Shown here: piece after piece, positions 25,922 to 34,848 of the stretch
Numbering within the stretch: position 1 is the stretch's first letter
Layout of the letters: every line of letters begins with the position of its first letter
Origin: Phocaeicola coprophilus DSM 18228 = JCM 13818
GTDB lineage: Bacteria > Bacteroidota > Bacteroidia > Bacteroidales > Bacteroidaceae
DNA: 36,199 nucleotides
Direction: 5' to 3'
Assembly (NCBI RefSeq): GCF_000157915.1
Contig: NZ_EQ973646.1
Location: 208,198 to 244,396, forward strand
Notes under the pieces: generated by a model
The model's input: the letters and a program-made list of their open reading frames with translations, nothing else
What the model was told of the DNA's origin: nothing
Databases searched by the model: none
Made by a program: the position numbers and the translations under genes

Positions 25922-26485
25922 TCAGTGACGGAGCCAGTTGCCGATCAGCTGTTTTCCGTCGGGAGTCAGTACGGACTCCGGATGAAACTGCACTCCCCGC
26001 ACATCGAGGGTCTGGTGGCGAAGGGCCATGATGTAGCCTTCGTCGCTGGTGGCAGTCACTTCCAGACAGTCGGGCAGGTCTTTCCGGTCGACTACCCATG
26101 AGTGATATCTGCCTACGGGAAAGCGTTGGGGAAGTCCTTCAAAAAGATAATCGGGGACGGACACCGTGACAGGACTCTGGATGCCGTGGAACACGGTGTC
26201 CAGGTTGCTGAGCTGTGCTCCGTAGACTTCACCGATGGCCTGTTCGCCCAGGCAGACACCCAGAATCGGTTTCTTGCCCGCATATGTACGGATGACATCG
26301 AGCAGCAGACCGGCTTCTTCCGGAACGCCGGGACCCGGAGAGAGCAGAATCTTATCGAATGCTTCGAGTTCTTCCATACGGAACTGGTCGTTACGCAGGA
26401 CACTGACTTCGGCCCCCAGTTCTTTGACCAGATGGCTCAGGTTGTAGACGAATGAGTCGTAATTATCAATGATGGCTATTTTCAT
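25922..26485 (-). CDS. trpG: Anthranilate synthase, glutamine amidotransferase subunit
   Basis: A protein of 187 residues, a class I glutaminase. The catalytic Cys78 is in PILGVCLGEQAIG, and His168/Glu170 are in GVQFHPESVLT. LSPGPGVPEEAG forms the oxyanion region. It delivers ammonia to TrpE. It starts 9 bases after the trpE stop. It could also serve aminodeoxychorismate synthase, as some TrpG proteins do. Confidence 0.96.
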   Translation of the reverse strand: MKIAIIDNYDSFVYNLSHLVKELGAEVSVLRNDQFRMEELEAFDKILLSPGPGVPEEAGLLLDVIRTYAGKKPILGVCLGEQAIGEVYGAQLSNLDTVFHGIQSPVTVSVPDYLFEGLPQRFPVGRYHSWVVDRKDLPDCLEVTATSDEGYIMALRHQTLDVRGVQFHPESVLTPDGKQLIGNWLRH

Positions 26486-26494
26486 AAGGCTTCT

Positions 26495-27895
26495 TTATCT
26501 TGTTTCAGCCAGAAGGATTGCTTTTTTCAGTGCTCCCAGCTTGTTGTTTACTTCTTGCAGTTCGTTGTTCTCATCACTTTTGGCTACGATGCCTCCACCG
26601 GCCTGGAACCAGAGTTCGTTGTTCCGGCTCACGAAGGTCCGGATGGTGATGGCCTGGTTGAGTTCGCCGTTCAGTCCGATAAAGCCGATGCATCCGCCGT
26701 AGGCTCCGCGGTTATGCGGCTCGATTTCACTGATGAGCTGCATGGCCTTGACTTTCGGGGCTCCGCTCAGGGTGCCTGCGGGGAAGGTGTCGATAAATGC
26801 CTTGATCGGGTTGGTTCCCGGATCGAGGGTACCGCTTACCCGGCTCACCAGGTGGATGACGTGACTGTAATATTGCGGTTCCTTGTAGAATTCCACATGG
26901 GTGTCGTGGCAGTTCCGGCTCAGGTCGTTGCAGGCCAGATCGACCAGCATTACGTGCTCGGCGTTTTCTTTCGGATCAGTCAGCAGGGCAGTGGTCAGAG
27001 CTTCATCAGTCTTTTTGTCTCCGCTCCGGCGGGTTGTTCCGGCAATGGGGTCGATCGTCGCTTTTCCATCCTCGATCTTGCAGTGGGTTTCAGGAGAGGA
27101 ACCGAAGATGCGGAAGCCCCCGAAGTCAAAATAGAACAGGTAAGGCGACGGGTTGATGCTCCGCAATGCCCGGTAAAGAGTGAAGTCGTCTCCTTCGTAA
27201 CGCTGGATGAACCGGCGGGAAAGTACGATCTGGAATACATCTCCCCGCAGGCAATGGGCAATTCCCTTGCGGATATTCGCCTTGTGTTCTTCGTCGGTCA
27301 GGGTACTGGTGGTTTCGCCTACGGCACGGAAGGCATACGTGGTATAGTTGCGGTTGTTGACCGCCTTTTCGATTTCCTCGATGTGGCTCGGTTCTCCGTT
27401 TCCCTGAAATTCCACAAGTACCATCTCGCTTTTGAAATCATTGAACACGATCAGATACTTGTAGAGGATGTAGAGGATTTCGGGCGCATCGTTCTTCGGG
27501 TCGCGGCTGTCTTTCACCGGAATCTGTTCAAAGTAGCGGATGGCATTGAATGTCGTGTATCCGTAGACACCGCCGTAACGGGCGTATTCGCCTTCCACGC
27601 GGAAGCGCCCGAGGAATTTCCGGAAGGCATCTTCCACCCGGAATTCTGCACTCAAGGCTTCCTCTTCGCGGCTTTTGTCGGGAAACACGGTGGTTACGGT
27701 TCCGTGATTGACCGAGAAGCTTGCAATGGGGTTCAGACCGATGAACGAACGGTTGTTTTCCACTCCGTGATAGTCGGAGCTTTCCAGCAGGATGCTTTGC
27801 GGAAACAGGTCGCGCATCTTCAGGTACGTGCTGACGGGAGTGTGCAGGTCGCCGGGCAGTATCTTGTGGCGGGTGGTATAAGTAAATGTTTTCAT
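26495..27895 (-). CDS. trpE: Anthranilate synthase component I
   Basis: A protein of 466 residues. The chorismate-binding domain has IDPIAGTTRRSG, the HVMLVDLACNDLSR region and GTLSGAPKVKAMQLISEIEP. The N-terminal LLESSD (36-41) and Ser50 match the tryptophan feedback site of TrpE, so allosteric control by Trp probably adds to the attenuation upstream. It lies 14 bases after trpB. Confidence 0.96.
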   Translation of the reverse strand: MKTFTYTTRHKILPGDLHTPVSTYLKMRDLFPQSILLESSDYHGVENNRSFIGLNPIASFSVNHGTVTTVFPDKSREEEALSAEFRVEDAFRKFLGRFRVEGEYARYGGVYGYTTFNAIRYFEQIPVKDSRDPKNDAPEILYILYKYLIVFNDFKSEMVLVEFQGNGEPSHIEEIEKAVNNRNYTTYAFRAVGETTSTLTDEEHKANIRKGIAHCLRGDVFQIVLSRRFIQRYEGDDFTLYRALRSINPSPYLFYFDFGGFRIFGSSPETHCKIEDGKATIDPIAGTTRRSGDKKTDEALTTALLTDPKENAEHVMLVDLACNDLSRNCHDTHVEFYKEPQYYSHVIHLVSRVSGTLDPGTNPIKAFIDTFPAGTLSGAPKVKAMQLISEIEPHNRGAYGGCIGFIGLNGELNQAITIRTFVSRNNELWFQAGGGIVAKSDENNELQEVNNKLGALKKAILLAETR

Positions 27896-27909
27896 TGTTG
27901 AGTCAGGGA

Positions 27910-29106
<1,197 letters not shown>

Positions 29107-29140
29107 TGTTTATTGTTTTTTTGATTTAGAATCGGGGAAT

Positions 29141-29177
29141 AAAAAAAGCGGGCTGTCGTAAGTACGACAGCCCGCTT
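29141..29177 (-). terminator. Attenuator terminator of the trp operon
   Basis: Perfect 15-bp arms at 29146-29160 and 29163-29177 (AAGCGGGCTGTCGTA on the transcript) are followed directly by seven U (29147-29141). It lies between the leader peptide and trpB, so it must be bypassed for expression. Its loop and 3' arm contain CUUACGAC, which can instead pair with GUCGUAAG in the leader (29235-29242). Confidence 0.93.
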
Positions 29178-29234
29178 CGTTAATCTCTTTCTGCTTATTT
29201 CGTCAGTCAGGTATCTACACACGGCTGGGTTCCT

Positions 29235-29257
29235 CTTACGACCTTAGGGGTTGTAAG
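29235..29257 (-). promoter_or_regulatory. Alternative-pairing segments 1 and 2 of the trp attenuator
   Basis: On the transcript, CUUACAACC (29257-29249) pairs with GGUCGUAAG (29243-29235) with one mismatch, loop CCUAA, forming the 1:2 hairpin over the leader peptide stop. The same GUCGUAAG is perfectly complementary to CUUACGAC (29162-29155) inside the terminator, giving the competing 2:3 antiterminator. A ribosome stalled at the Trp codons (29263-29268) would cover segment 1. Confidence 0.8.
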
Positions 29258-29298
29258 TGGCGCCACCAGAAGAATGTATTTACCATTGTTGTTTTCAT
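29236..29298 (-). CDS. trpL: Tryptophan operon leader peptide
   Basis: An ATG at 29298 opens a 20-codon frame ending TAA at 29236. The peptide begins MKTTMVNT and contains FFWWRH: two adjacent Trp codons (TGG TGG, 29263-29268) preceded by two Phe codons. It begins about 25 bases after the predicted transcription start and stops inside the 1:2 hairpin. Tandem Trp codons ahead of a terminator and the trp genes are the hallmark of ribosome-mediated attenuation: Trp shortage stalls translation at WW and permits antitermination. Too short for a standard gene caller. Confidence 0.88.
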   Translation of the reverse strand: MKTTMVNTFFWWRHLQPLRS

Positions 29299-29326
29299 AA
29301 AAGAATGTTTTGTTTGTTTCTTGCCG

Positions 29327-29357
29327 CAAATGTAGAAAGAAAAAATAAGATTCCAAA
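29327..29357 (-). promoter_or_regulatory. Promoter of the trp operon
   Basis: The minus strand shows TTTG (complement of 29354-29357), exactly 19 bp, then TACATTTG (29327-29334): both elements match the Bacteroidetes consensus perfectly. The transcript would start near 29320, just ahead of the leader peptide. Confidence 0.88.
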
Positions 29358-29430
29358 TAAAATGCTTCTTTTTTTGAGAAAAGTATTGTTTTTTGTCATC
29401 TGTATCCTTCTGGCGGAGACTTCCGGAAAC

Positions 29431-29487
29431 GCCGAAACGTTTTGTTTCATACGTCGAAATGTTTTCTCTTAAAGGCCGAAACGTTTT
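29431..29487. repeat. 22-bp-period array A (three copies of GYCGAAAYGTTTT)
   Basis: GCCGAAACGTTTT at 29431-29443, GTCGAAATGTTTT at 29453-29465 and GCCGAAACGTTTT at 29475-29487 start exactly 22 bases apart. The 9-base spacers share no sequence. The core holds AAACGTTT, a near-palindrome. The array lies about 75 bp upstream of the trp -33 element. Confidence 0.75.
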
Positions 29488-29574
29488 TTAAAAAGCCCGT
29501 AGCATTCTGGCTTTTGTCTGGCGATCTTTGTGGAAGGGGATGGGAAAAAGCCGTCTGGAGATCCTTCTGGAAGG

Positions 29575-29772
29575 GTGCAGACGATGCGGCTTAATCGTGC
29601 GGTCGTTGGAGTCGGATCGTGCGGTCGTTGGAGCCGGATTGTGCGGTCGTTGAGGCCGGATTGTGCGGTCGTTTTTTTTGCATTGACCAGTCAATGCGAA
29701 GGTATTGTGCGGTCGTTGCAACGCCCTTGTCTGCTCCATGCTGGCAGAGGGTGCAGACATGGAGCGGACGGG
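29575..29772. repeat. 22-bp-period array B (core GTGCGGTCGTTG)
   Basis: GTGCGGTCGTT occurs perfectly at 29597, 29619, 29641, 29663 and 29707: all intervals are 22 or 44 bases. The skipped position (29685) carries a diverged unit with a hairpin (29680-29697). Flanking units at 29575 and 29751 both begin GTGCAGAC, also in the same 22-bp phase, so nine units may be recognised. It lies just past the dipeptidase stop. The period is not a multiple of three and neither strand gives a credible protein. Confidence 0.8.
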
Positions 29773-29790
29773 GTGTTTCTGAATGTTTTC

Positions 29791-31155
29791 TTATGCTTGT
29801 TTGCCGAATTCTTTGTGGAATTCAACCACTGCTTCAATTCCTTTGCGGAAGATGTCGAGTGAGAAGTTTTCGTTCGGCGAATGAATGGCATCGCTTTCCA
29901 GTCCGAATCCCATCAGGACGGTCTTGATGCCCAGAACCTGCTCGAAGTCGCTGATGATGGGGATACTTCCTCCGCGGCGTACGGCGAGCGGACGTTTGCC
30001 GAAAGCCACGGTGAATCCCTTCTCAGCAGCCTGGTAAGCAGGCAATGTGATGGGGCAGACATAGCCTTCGCCTCCGTGCATGGGAGTTACTTTCACCTGT
30101 ACATAATCGGGCGCGGTGGATTCCAGGTATTCGACAAAGAGCCGTGAAATCGTTTCGTGGTTCTGGTGAGGAACCAGTCGGCAGGACACCTTTGCATAAG
30201 CCTTTGAAGGCAGGACCGTCTTCGATCCTTCGCCGGTATATCCTCCCCAGATGCCGCATACATCGAATGAAGGACGGCAGCTGTTGCGCTCCAGAGTGGA
30301 ATATCCCTTTTCTCCTTTCAGTGCCTTGATACCGATGGCTTCCATGTATTTCTTTTCATCAAAAGGAATGTGGGCGATCATGTCGCGTTCAGCCGGAGAC
30401 ACTTCTTCTACATCGTCGTAGAAATGAGGAATGGTGATCCGTCCGTTTTCGTCGATCACTTTGGCCAGCATTTCGCAAAGGGTATTGATGGGGTTGGCTA
30501 CGGCACCGCCGAAATGTCCCGAATGCAAGTCCCGGTTCGGTCCGGTTACCTCAATTTCCCAGTATGCAAGACCGCGCAGGCCTGTAGTCAGCGAGGGCAG
30601 GTCAGCACCCAGCATGCTGGTGTCCGATACGAGGATGACATCTGCCTTCAGCAGTTCCTTGTGTTCTTTCAGGAAGGCATTCAGGCTGGGTGATCCGATT
30701 TCTTCTTCTCCTTCGAAGATAAACTTGACATTGTGACGGAGCAGGCCTTCGCGGACCATGTATTCAAAAGCCTTGGCCTGGATCATGGCCTGTCCCTTGT
30801 CGTCGTCGGCTCCGCGGGCCCAGATGCGCCCGTCTCTTACTTCGGGTTCGAACGGCTGGCTTTTCCATAACTCCAGCGGTTCGGCCGGCATGACGTCATA
30901 GTGGGCGTAAACCAGTACGGTGGGTGCTTCGGGGTTCACGCGCTTTTCGGCATAAACCAGCGGATTTCCCTGCGAAGGCATTATGTGGGCTTCGTCAGCT
31001 CCCGCTTCGAGCAGCAGTTGTTTCCAGCGTTCCGCGCAGGCCAGCATGTCGTCTTTATGCTGGGGAAGAGCACTGATGCTGGGGATGCGGATCAGACTGA
31101 AAAGTTCGTCCAGAAAGCGGGTCTCGTTTTTTTCAATGTATTGTTTGATGTCCAT
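29791..31155 (-). CDS. M20 family dipeptidase
   Basis: A protein of 454 residues. The metal-binding and catalytic motifs of the M20 family are present: VLVYAHYDVMP (His85, Asp87), ARGADDDKGQ (Asp at about 118), FEGEEEIGS (catalytic and metal Glu at about 150-151), VSDTSM and the C-terminal His in DAIHSPNENF. The lid-domain motif DLHSGHFGGAVANP is typical of the dipeptidase subgroup (CNDP/PepV-like) that cleaves small peptides in the cytoplasm with two zinc or manganese ions. It starts 16 bases after the aroC stop, so the two may be transcribed together. Confidence 0.93.
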   Translation of the reverse strand: MDIKQYIEKNETRFLDELFSLIRIPSISALPQHKDDMLACAERWKQLLLEAGADEAHIMPSQGNPLVYAEKRVNPEAPTVLVYAHYDVMPAEPLELWKSQPFEPEVRDGRIWARGADDDKGQAMIQAKAFEYMVREGLLRHNVKFIFEGEEEIGSPSLNAFLKEHKELLKADVILVSDTSMLGADLPSLTTGLRGLAYWEIEVTGPNRDLHSGHFGGAVANPINTLCEMLAKVIDENGRITIPHFYDDVEEVSPAERDMIAHIPFDEKKYMEAIGIKALKGEKGYSTLERNSCRPSFDVCGIWGGYTGEGSKTVLPSKAYAKVSCRLVPHQNHETISRLFVEYLESTAPDYVQVKVTPMHGGEGYVCPITLPAYQAAEKGFTVAFGKRPLAVRRGGSIPIISDFEQVLGIKTVLMGFGLESDAIHSPNENFSLDIFRKGIEAVVEFHKEFGKQA

Positions 31156-31171
31156 AGTGCTGAATGATTGA

Positions 31172-32250
31172 TTAAAGTCGGGTGGTTTTGTTCAGTAAAT
31201 AATAGTCGAGAATGGTCATGGCTGCCATGGCTTCCACGATGGGTACGGCTCTGGGAAGTACGCAGGGATCGTGACGTCCGCGGGCTTTCAGGATGGTGTC
31301 ATTGCCATGAATGTCCACTGTGGGCTGTTCCATGAGGACGGTTGCCACGGGCTTGAAGGCTACCCGGAAATAGATATCCTGTCCGTTGCTGATTCCTCCC
31401 TGGATTCCTCCTGAACGGTTGGTGTGTACATTGATCTTTCCGTTATCGTTGAAGAACAGGTCATTCTGCTGGCTTCCCTTGAGTTCCATGCTGCCGAACC
31501 CTTGTCCGTATTCGAAACCCTTGACGGCATTGATGCTCAGCATGGCATTGCCCAGGGCGGCATGAAGTTTCCCGAAGACCGGTTGTCCCAGTCCCGTGGG
31601 GCATCCTTTGATGACACAGCCGATGACTCCTCCGATGGTATCACCTTCGCCTTTGATCCGATAGATATAGTCTGCCATTTCTTTGGCCAGTTCCTGTCCG
31701 GACAGCGCACCGGATTCTCCTCGATGCGGCTCAGGTCATACTGGGTATAATCCTTGTCCAGCTTGTATGCACCGACCTGTGCTGTAAAGGCCGTGACGGT
31801 GATGCCGAGCTGTTTCAGTGCCAGCTTGGCCAGTGCACCGGCTACGACACGCGCAATGGTTTCGCGTGCCGATGAACGTCCGCCTCCGCGATGATCCCGC
31901 AGTCCGTATTTCCGGGTGTAGGTGTAGTCAGCATGCGAGGGGCGGTACACATCTTTCATATTGTCGTAATCGCTGGAGTGCTGGTTGGTGTTCCATACGG
32001 CAAAACCGATGGGGCATCCCGTAGAAACTCCGTCATAGATACCGGAGAGGAATTCTACGGCATCCGCTTCCTTACGTGCCGTTGTCAGAGCCGACTGTCC
32101 GGGACGTCTGCGGTTTAATTCCTGCTGGATAAAGTCCATGTCGATCGGAATTCCGGCCGGAAAGCCGTCAATCACTCCTCCGATGGCTTTCCCGTGTGAT
32201 TCGCCGAAGCTGGTCAGACGGAAAATGTTTCCAAATGTATTGTTGAACAT
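31172..32250 (-). pseudogene. aroC: Chorismate synthase, frameshifted near 31694
   Basis: The N-terminal part (from the ATG at 32250) has [27 protein letters not shown] and [13 protein letters not shown]. It is correct up to ENPVRCPDR, then goes out of frame. The C-terminal part continues in another frame from [22 protein letters not shown] to the stop at 31172, with [10 protein letters not shown] and [13 protein letters not shown]. Restoring one G (a C on the plus strand near 31693-31694) gives an intact protein of about 359 residues, the normal length. The enzyme makes chorismate from EPSP with reduced FMN and is the only route to the substrate of TrpE. No other defect is visible, so a sequencing or assembly error is quite possible; otherwise this is a very recent lesion. 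Confidence 0.85.
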
Positions 32251-32305
32251 ACCTGTTGTTTTCTGTTTTTAGAGTTATTGAATAAATAGGGCAGGGGACT
32301 TCCGG

Positions 32306-33235
32306 TCAGAATTTGCTGCCGGCTCCTCCACCTCCGAAACTGCCGCCGCCGAAGCTTCCTCCTCCGAATCCGCCTCCGCCGCCGGAACCGAAACCGCCTC
32401 CCATGAAAGGACCTCCCATGAACGGGCCTCCGTTTCCTCCACGGTCGTGGAAGTCATCCTGTTCTTTCACCTTGCGCTGACGCCGGTGAGTGTATCCGCA
32501 GTTGCTGCAGCGGTAGACTACCTCTTCGGTACGGGTATTTCCGATGCGTGCAATAGTCCGTACGGATAATTGTTTCAGCGTATGCTTGTGGCAGTTGGGA
32601 CATTTCGTGCGTTGACGGACGGTGTACCATAAAAGGAAAGGAACTCCGACGAAACAGATCAGCAGAATGGCAACGAGCAGACCGTCTCCTCCTTCTGCCT
32701 GTTTGCCGGGACCGGCAATCCGTTCCGTATGGTTCAGCTGCCGGCGTACGGCCTGAATGCCGGCTACCATGCCTTCATCCCACTTTCCCTGGCTGAAAGC
32801 CTTGTTCATGTAACGCTGCTGTATTCGTTTGCAGATAGCGTCGGGAAGATCTCCTTCCAGTCCGTAGCCGGTAGCAAACTGGATGCACCGTTCTCCGGTT
32901 ACCAGCAGGATGACCAGTCCGTTGTCTTTTCCTTTTTCTCCCACTCCGTTCTTGCTGCCCAGCTGATAGGCAAAGTCGAAGCAGTCTCCTCCTTCAATCT
33001 GTTCCACGGCAACGACCAGGGTCTGTATGCCTGTCTCGCGTTCCAGGCCGTAAAGGATCGTATCCATAACAGCTACGGCATCGTTGGAGAGGATTCCGTC
33101 CGGATTGCTTACATAGCGTGTCCGGTCTTGCAGATGAACGAGCGGAATGTCTTCAACCTTGTATTCCCGGGCCTCGGTCTGCATGACTGCACACCATCCC
33201 AGGAAAAGCAGGAGAGATAAAGCAATTCGTTTCAT
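32306..33235 (-). CDS. TPM-domain (YgcG-like) membrane protein with zinc ribbon and Gly-rich tail
   Basis: A protein of 309 residues. A signal peptide (ending at about residue 22) precedes a periplasmic TPM domain (YVSNPDGILSNDAVAVMD, GIQTLVVAVEQIEG, DNGLVILLVTGERCIQFATGYGLEGDLPDA). A membrane helix is at about 188-205. A cytoplasmic zinc ribbon (CPNC at about 215, then CSNC) follows, and then a Gly/Phe-rich tail with repeats such as GGSFGGGSFGG. TPM proteins are often encoded next to LemA, as here (8-base gap). The LemA/TPM pair is associated with envelope stress in other bacteria, but its exact role is unknown. Confidence 0.88.
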   Translation of the reverse strand: MKRIALSLLLFLGWCAVMQTEAREYKVEDIPLVHLQDRTRYVSNPDGILSNDAVAVMDTILYGLERETGIQTLVVAVEQIEGGDCFDFAYQLGSKNGVGEKGKDNGLVILLVTGERCIQFATGYGLEGDLPDAICKRIQQRYMNKAFSQGKWDEGMVAGIQAVRRQLNHTERIAGPGKQAEGGDGLLVAILLICFVGVPFLLWYTVRQRTKCPNCHKHTLKQLSVRTIARIGNTRTEEVVYRCSNCGYTHRRQRKVKEQDDFHDRGGNGGPFMGGPFMGGGFGSGGGGGFGGGSFGGGSFGGGGAGSKF

Positions 33236-33243
33236 ACCGTTTT

Positions 33244-33825
33244 TCAGAACTTGACTTCCGGAGCTTTTTCTGCACCTTCCTGTGCTTCGAAGTAAGGACG
33301 CTTTTCGAAACCGAACATGCCGGCCAGAATGTTGCGCGGGAAGCGGCGGATGCTGGTGTTGTAAGCCTTGGCAACTTCATTGAACTTGCGGCGTTCTACG
33401 CTGATACGGTTTTCAGTACCTTCAAGCTGTGCCTGCAAGGTCTGGAAGTTTTCATTGGCTTTCAGTTCCGGATAGTTTTCCGTCACGGCAAGCAGACGGC
33501 TCAAAGCGCTTCCGATCTCTCCCTGTGCACGCTGGTAGGCGGCCATCTTTTCCGGAGTCAGATCGTCAATGCTGACGGTGGTCTGAGTGGCTTTGGCGCG
33601 TGCGGAAACGACGGCATCAAAAGTTTCTTTTTCGTGTGCGGCATATCCTTTCACGGTATTGACCAGATTCGGGATCAGATCCGCACGTCTTTGATATTGG
33701 TTTTCTACGTTACTCCAGGCTGTACCTACGGCTTCATCCTGTGACACCATTGAATTATAAGAGGAAATGCAGAATATGGCTAAAAGGACAACTACTGCAA
33801 TAACGATAATTCCTGTTTTTTTCAT
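33244..33825 (-). CDS. lemA: LemA family protein
   Basis: A protein of 193 residues from the ATG at 33825, which puts the membrane anchor (TGIIVIAVVVLLAIFCISS, residues 4-22) at the N-terminus; the frame extends to 33867 but that would add a non-typical tail. Family motifs follow: DEAVGTAWSNVENQYQRRADLIPNLV, TVKGYAAHEKETF, GEIGSALSRLLAVTENYPELKAN and RRFPRNILAGMFGFEKRPYFEA. The bulk is a helical bundle outside the inner membrane. It is paired with the TPM-domain gene. Confidence 0.94.
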   Translation of the reverse strand: MKKTGIIVIAVVVLLAIFCISSYNSMVSQDEAVGTAWSNVENQYQRRADLIPNLVNTVKGYAAHEKETFDAVVSARAKATQTTVSIDDLTPEKMAAYQRAQGEIGSALSRLLAVTENYPELKANENFQTLQAQLEGTENRISVERRKFNEVAKAYNTSIRRFPRNILAGMFGFEKRPYFEAQEGAEKAPEVKF

Positions 33826-33864
33826 GTTCTTTTGTTTTTTAATTGGTTTAGGGTTATTTGATGA

Positions 33865-33872
33865 CAAACTTA
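33865..33872 (-). promoter_or_regulatory. -7 element of the lemA operon
   Basis: The minus strand reads TAAGTTTG, a perfect TAnnTTTG, 39 bases before the lemA ATG. No TTTG at the usual -33 distance was seen. Confidence 0.45.
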
Positions 33873-33976
33873 ATTAAAAATAAGGATATACTGATGGTTT
33901 GGGAGTAAAAATGTATTTTTTTAAGACAATTCGTGAACCATTCTTTTGAAAGAAGGCCAAAGGATGATCATACGTG

Positions 33977-34000
33977 GCCTAATTTGTGGAAAAATTAGGC
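33977..34000. repeat. 9-bp inverted repeat in the lemA-aqpZ gap
   Basis: GCCTAATTT (33977-33985) and AAATTAGGC (33992-34000) are perfect arms with a 6-base loop. No T run follows on either strand. It lies 28 bases upstream of the candidate aquaporin -33 element and could be an operator. Confidence 0.5.
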
Positions 34001-34027
34001 TGGAATGGAGGTTGGACTTTCTTTTTA

Positions 34028-34059
34028 TTTGGAAATGCGGAAAATTTTCATTAAACTTG
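34028..34059 (+). promoter_or_regulatory. Candidate promoter of the aquaporin gene
   Basis: TTTG at 34028-34031, 20 bp, then TAAACTTG at 34052-34059 (one mismatch to TAnnTTTG). The leader would be about 105 bases. The rest of the 345-bp gap (33826-34170) holds the lemA -7 box and the 9-bp inverted repeat. Confidence 0.5.
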
Positions 34060-34170
34060 CAAAGGAAGGCATCAAAATATGATGACTTGTAAGCTATGTA
34101 TGAATATCACAAAAGTATGGATCGTCATATTTTGAGCTTGGAAGAATAGTTAATTTTAAAAGCGACGATT

Positions 34171-34848
34171 ATGAAAAAGTATGTAGCAGAACTTATCGGA
34201 ACAATGATTCTGGTATTGATGGGTTGCGGTAGTGCAGTCTTTGCGGGAAGTGTTGCGGGCACGGTAGGTGCCGGTGTTGGAACACTTGGAGTTGCTTTGG
34301 CCTTTGGACTGGCGGTGGTTGCCATGGCTTACACGATTGGAAATATTTCGGGTTGCCATATCAATCCGGCCATTACTTTGGGAGTCTGGCTTTCGGGAGG
34401 CATGAAACCGAAAAGAGCGATGATGTATATGTTGTTCCAGGTTGTCGGAGCTATTCTTGGCTCCTTGCTGCTTTCTCTTTTGGTTTCTACAGGAACTCAT
34501 GGAGGGCCGACAACGACGGGATCCAATACGTTTGCTCCTGATTGCATGATGCAGGCTTTTATTGCGGAGCTGGTCTTTACCTTTATCTTTGTTTTGGTCG
34601 TATTGGGAACGACTGACGAAAAGAAAGGTGCCGGTAATTTCGCGGGTCTGGCTATTGGTCTGACTCTTGTGCTGATTCATATTGTTTGTATCCCTATTAC
34701 GGGAACTTCCGTGAATCCTGCCCGCAGTATCGGACCGGCCTTGATGGAAGGTGGTCAGGCTATGGAGCAATTGTGGCTCTTTATCGTGGCTCCGCTCTTG
34801 GGTGGTGCATTGAGTGCATTGGTCTGGAAATATATAAAGACTGAATGA
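34171..34848 (+). CDS. aqpZ: Aquaporin Z-type water channel (MIP family)
   Basis: A protein of 225 residues with six membrane helices and two half-helices bearing the NPA motifs (SGCHINPAIT and TSVNPARS). The aromatic/arginine filter matches AqpZ: Phe in ALAFGLAV, His in LIHIVCIPITG, Thr in GTSVNPARS and its Arg, which indicates a water-selective rather than glycerol channel. It acts in the inner membrane in osmotic balance. It is monocistronic, with a strong terminator 119 bases downstream. Confidence 0.95.
   Translation: MKKYVAELIGTMILVLMGCGSAVFAGSVAGTVGAGVGTLGVALAFGLAVVAMAYTIGNISGCHINPAITLGVWLSGGMKPKRAMMYMLFQVVGAILGSLLLSLLVSTGTHGGPTTTGSNTFAPDCMMQAFIAELVFTFIFVLVVLGTTDEKKGAGNFAGLAIGLTLVLIHIVCIPITGTSVNPARSIGPALMEGGQAMEQLWLFIVAPLLGGALSALVWKYIKTE

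Larger units (their letters stand above)
29358..29790. other. Gene-free region between trp promoter and dipeptidase gene
   Basis: This stretch of 433 bases holds both 22-bp arrays, an inverted pair GCTCCATG/CATGGAGC (29733-29740 and 29758-29765) and the short hairpin at 29680-29697. Small open frames cross it on both strands but are products of the repeats. No clear dipeptidase terminator with a T run was found. Confidence 0.6.

Noticed and set aside
24282-27901. Long plus-strand open frames (24282-25604 and 26555-27901, over 440 codons each) opposite the trp genes
   Set aside because: They are antisense shadows of trpC/trpD and trpE, which have full sets of catalytic motifs; the shadow proteins have no recognisable domain and unusual composition.
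29672-29697. Intrinsic terminator at the GCATTGAC/GTCAATGC hairpin
   Set aside because: The run of eight T precedes the hairpin on the plus strand and becomes A after it on the minus strand, so neither strand gives stem then U tract.
29575-29772. CRISPR array
   Set aside because: The period of 22 bp with about 12 conserved bases leaves spacers of only 10 bases; no cas genes are present.
29488-29862. Small open frames on both strands across the 22-bp arrays
   Set aside because: They follow from the tandem repeats, change repeat phase each unit (22 is not a multiple of 3) and have no credible start or conserved domain.
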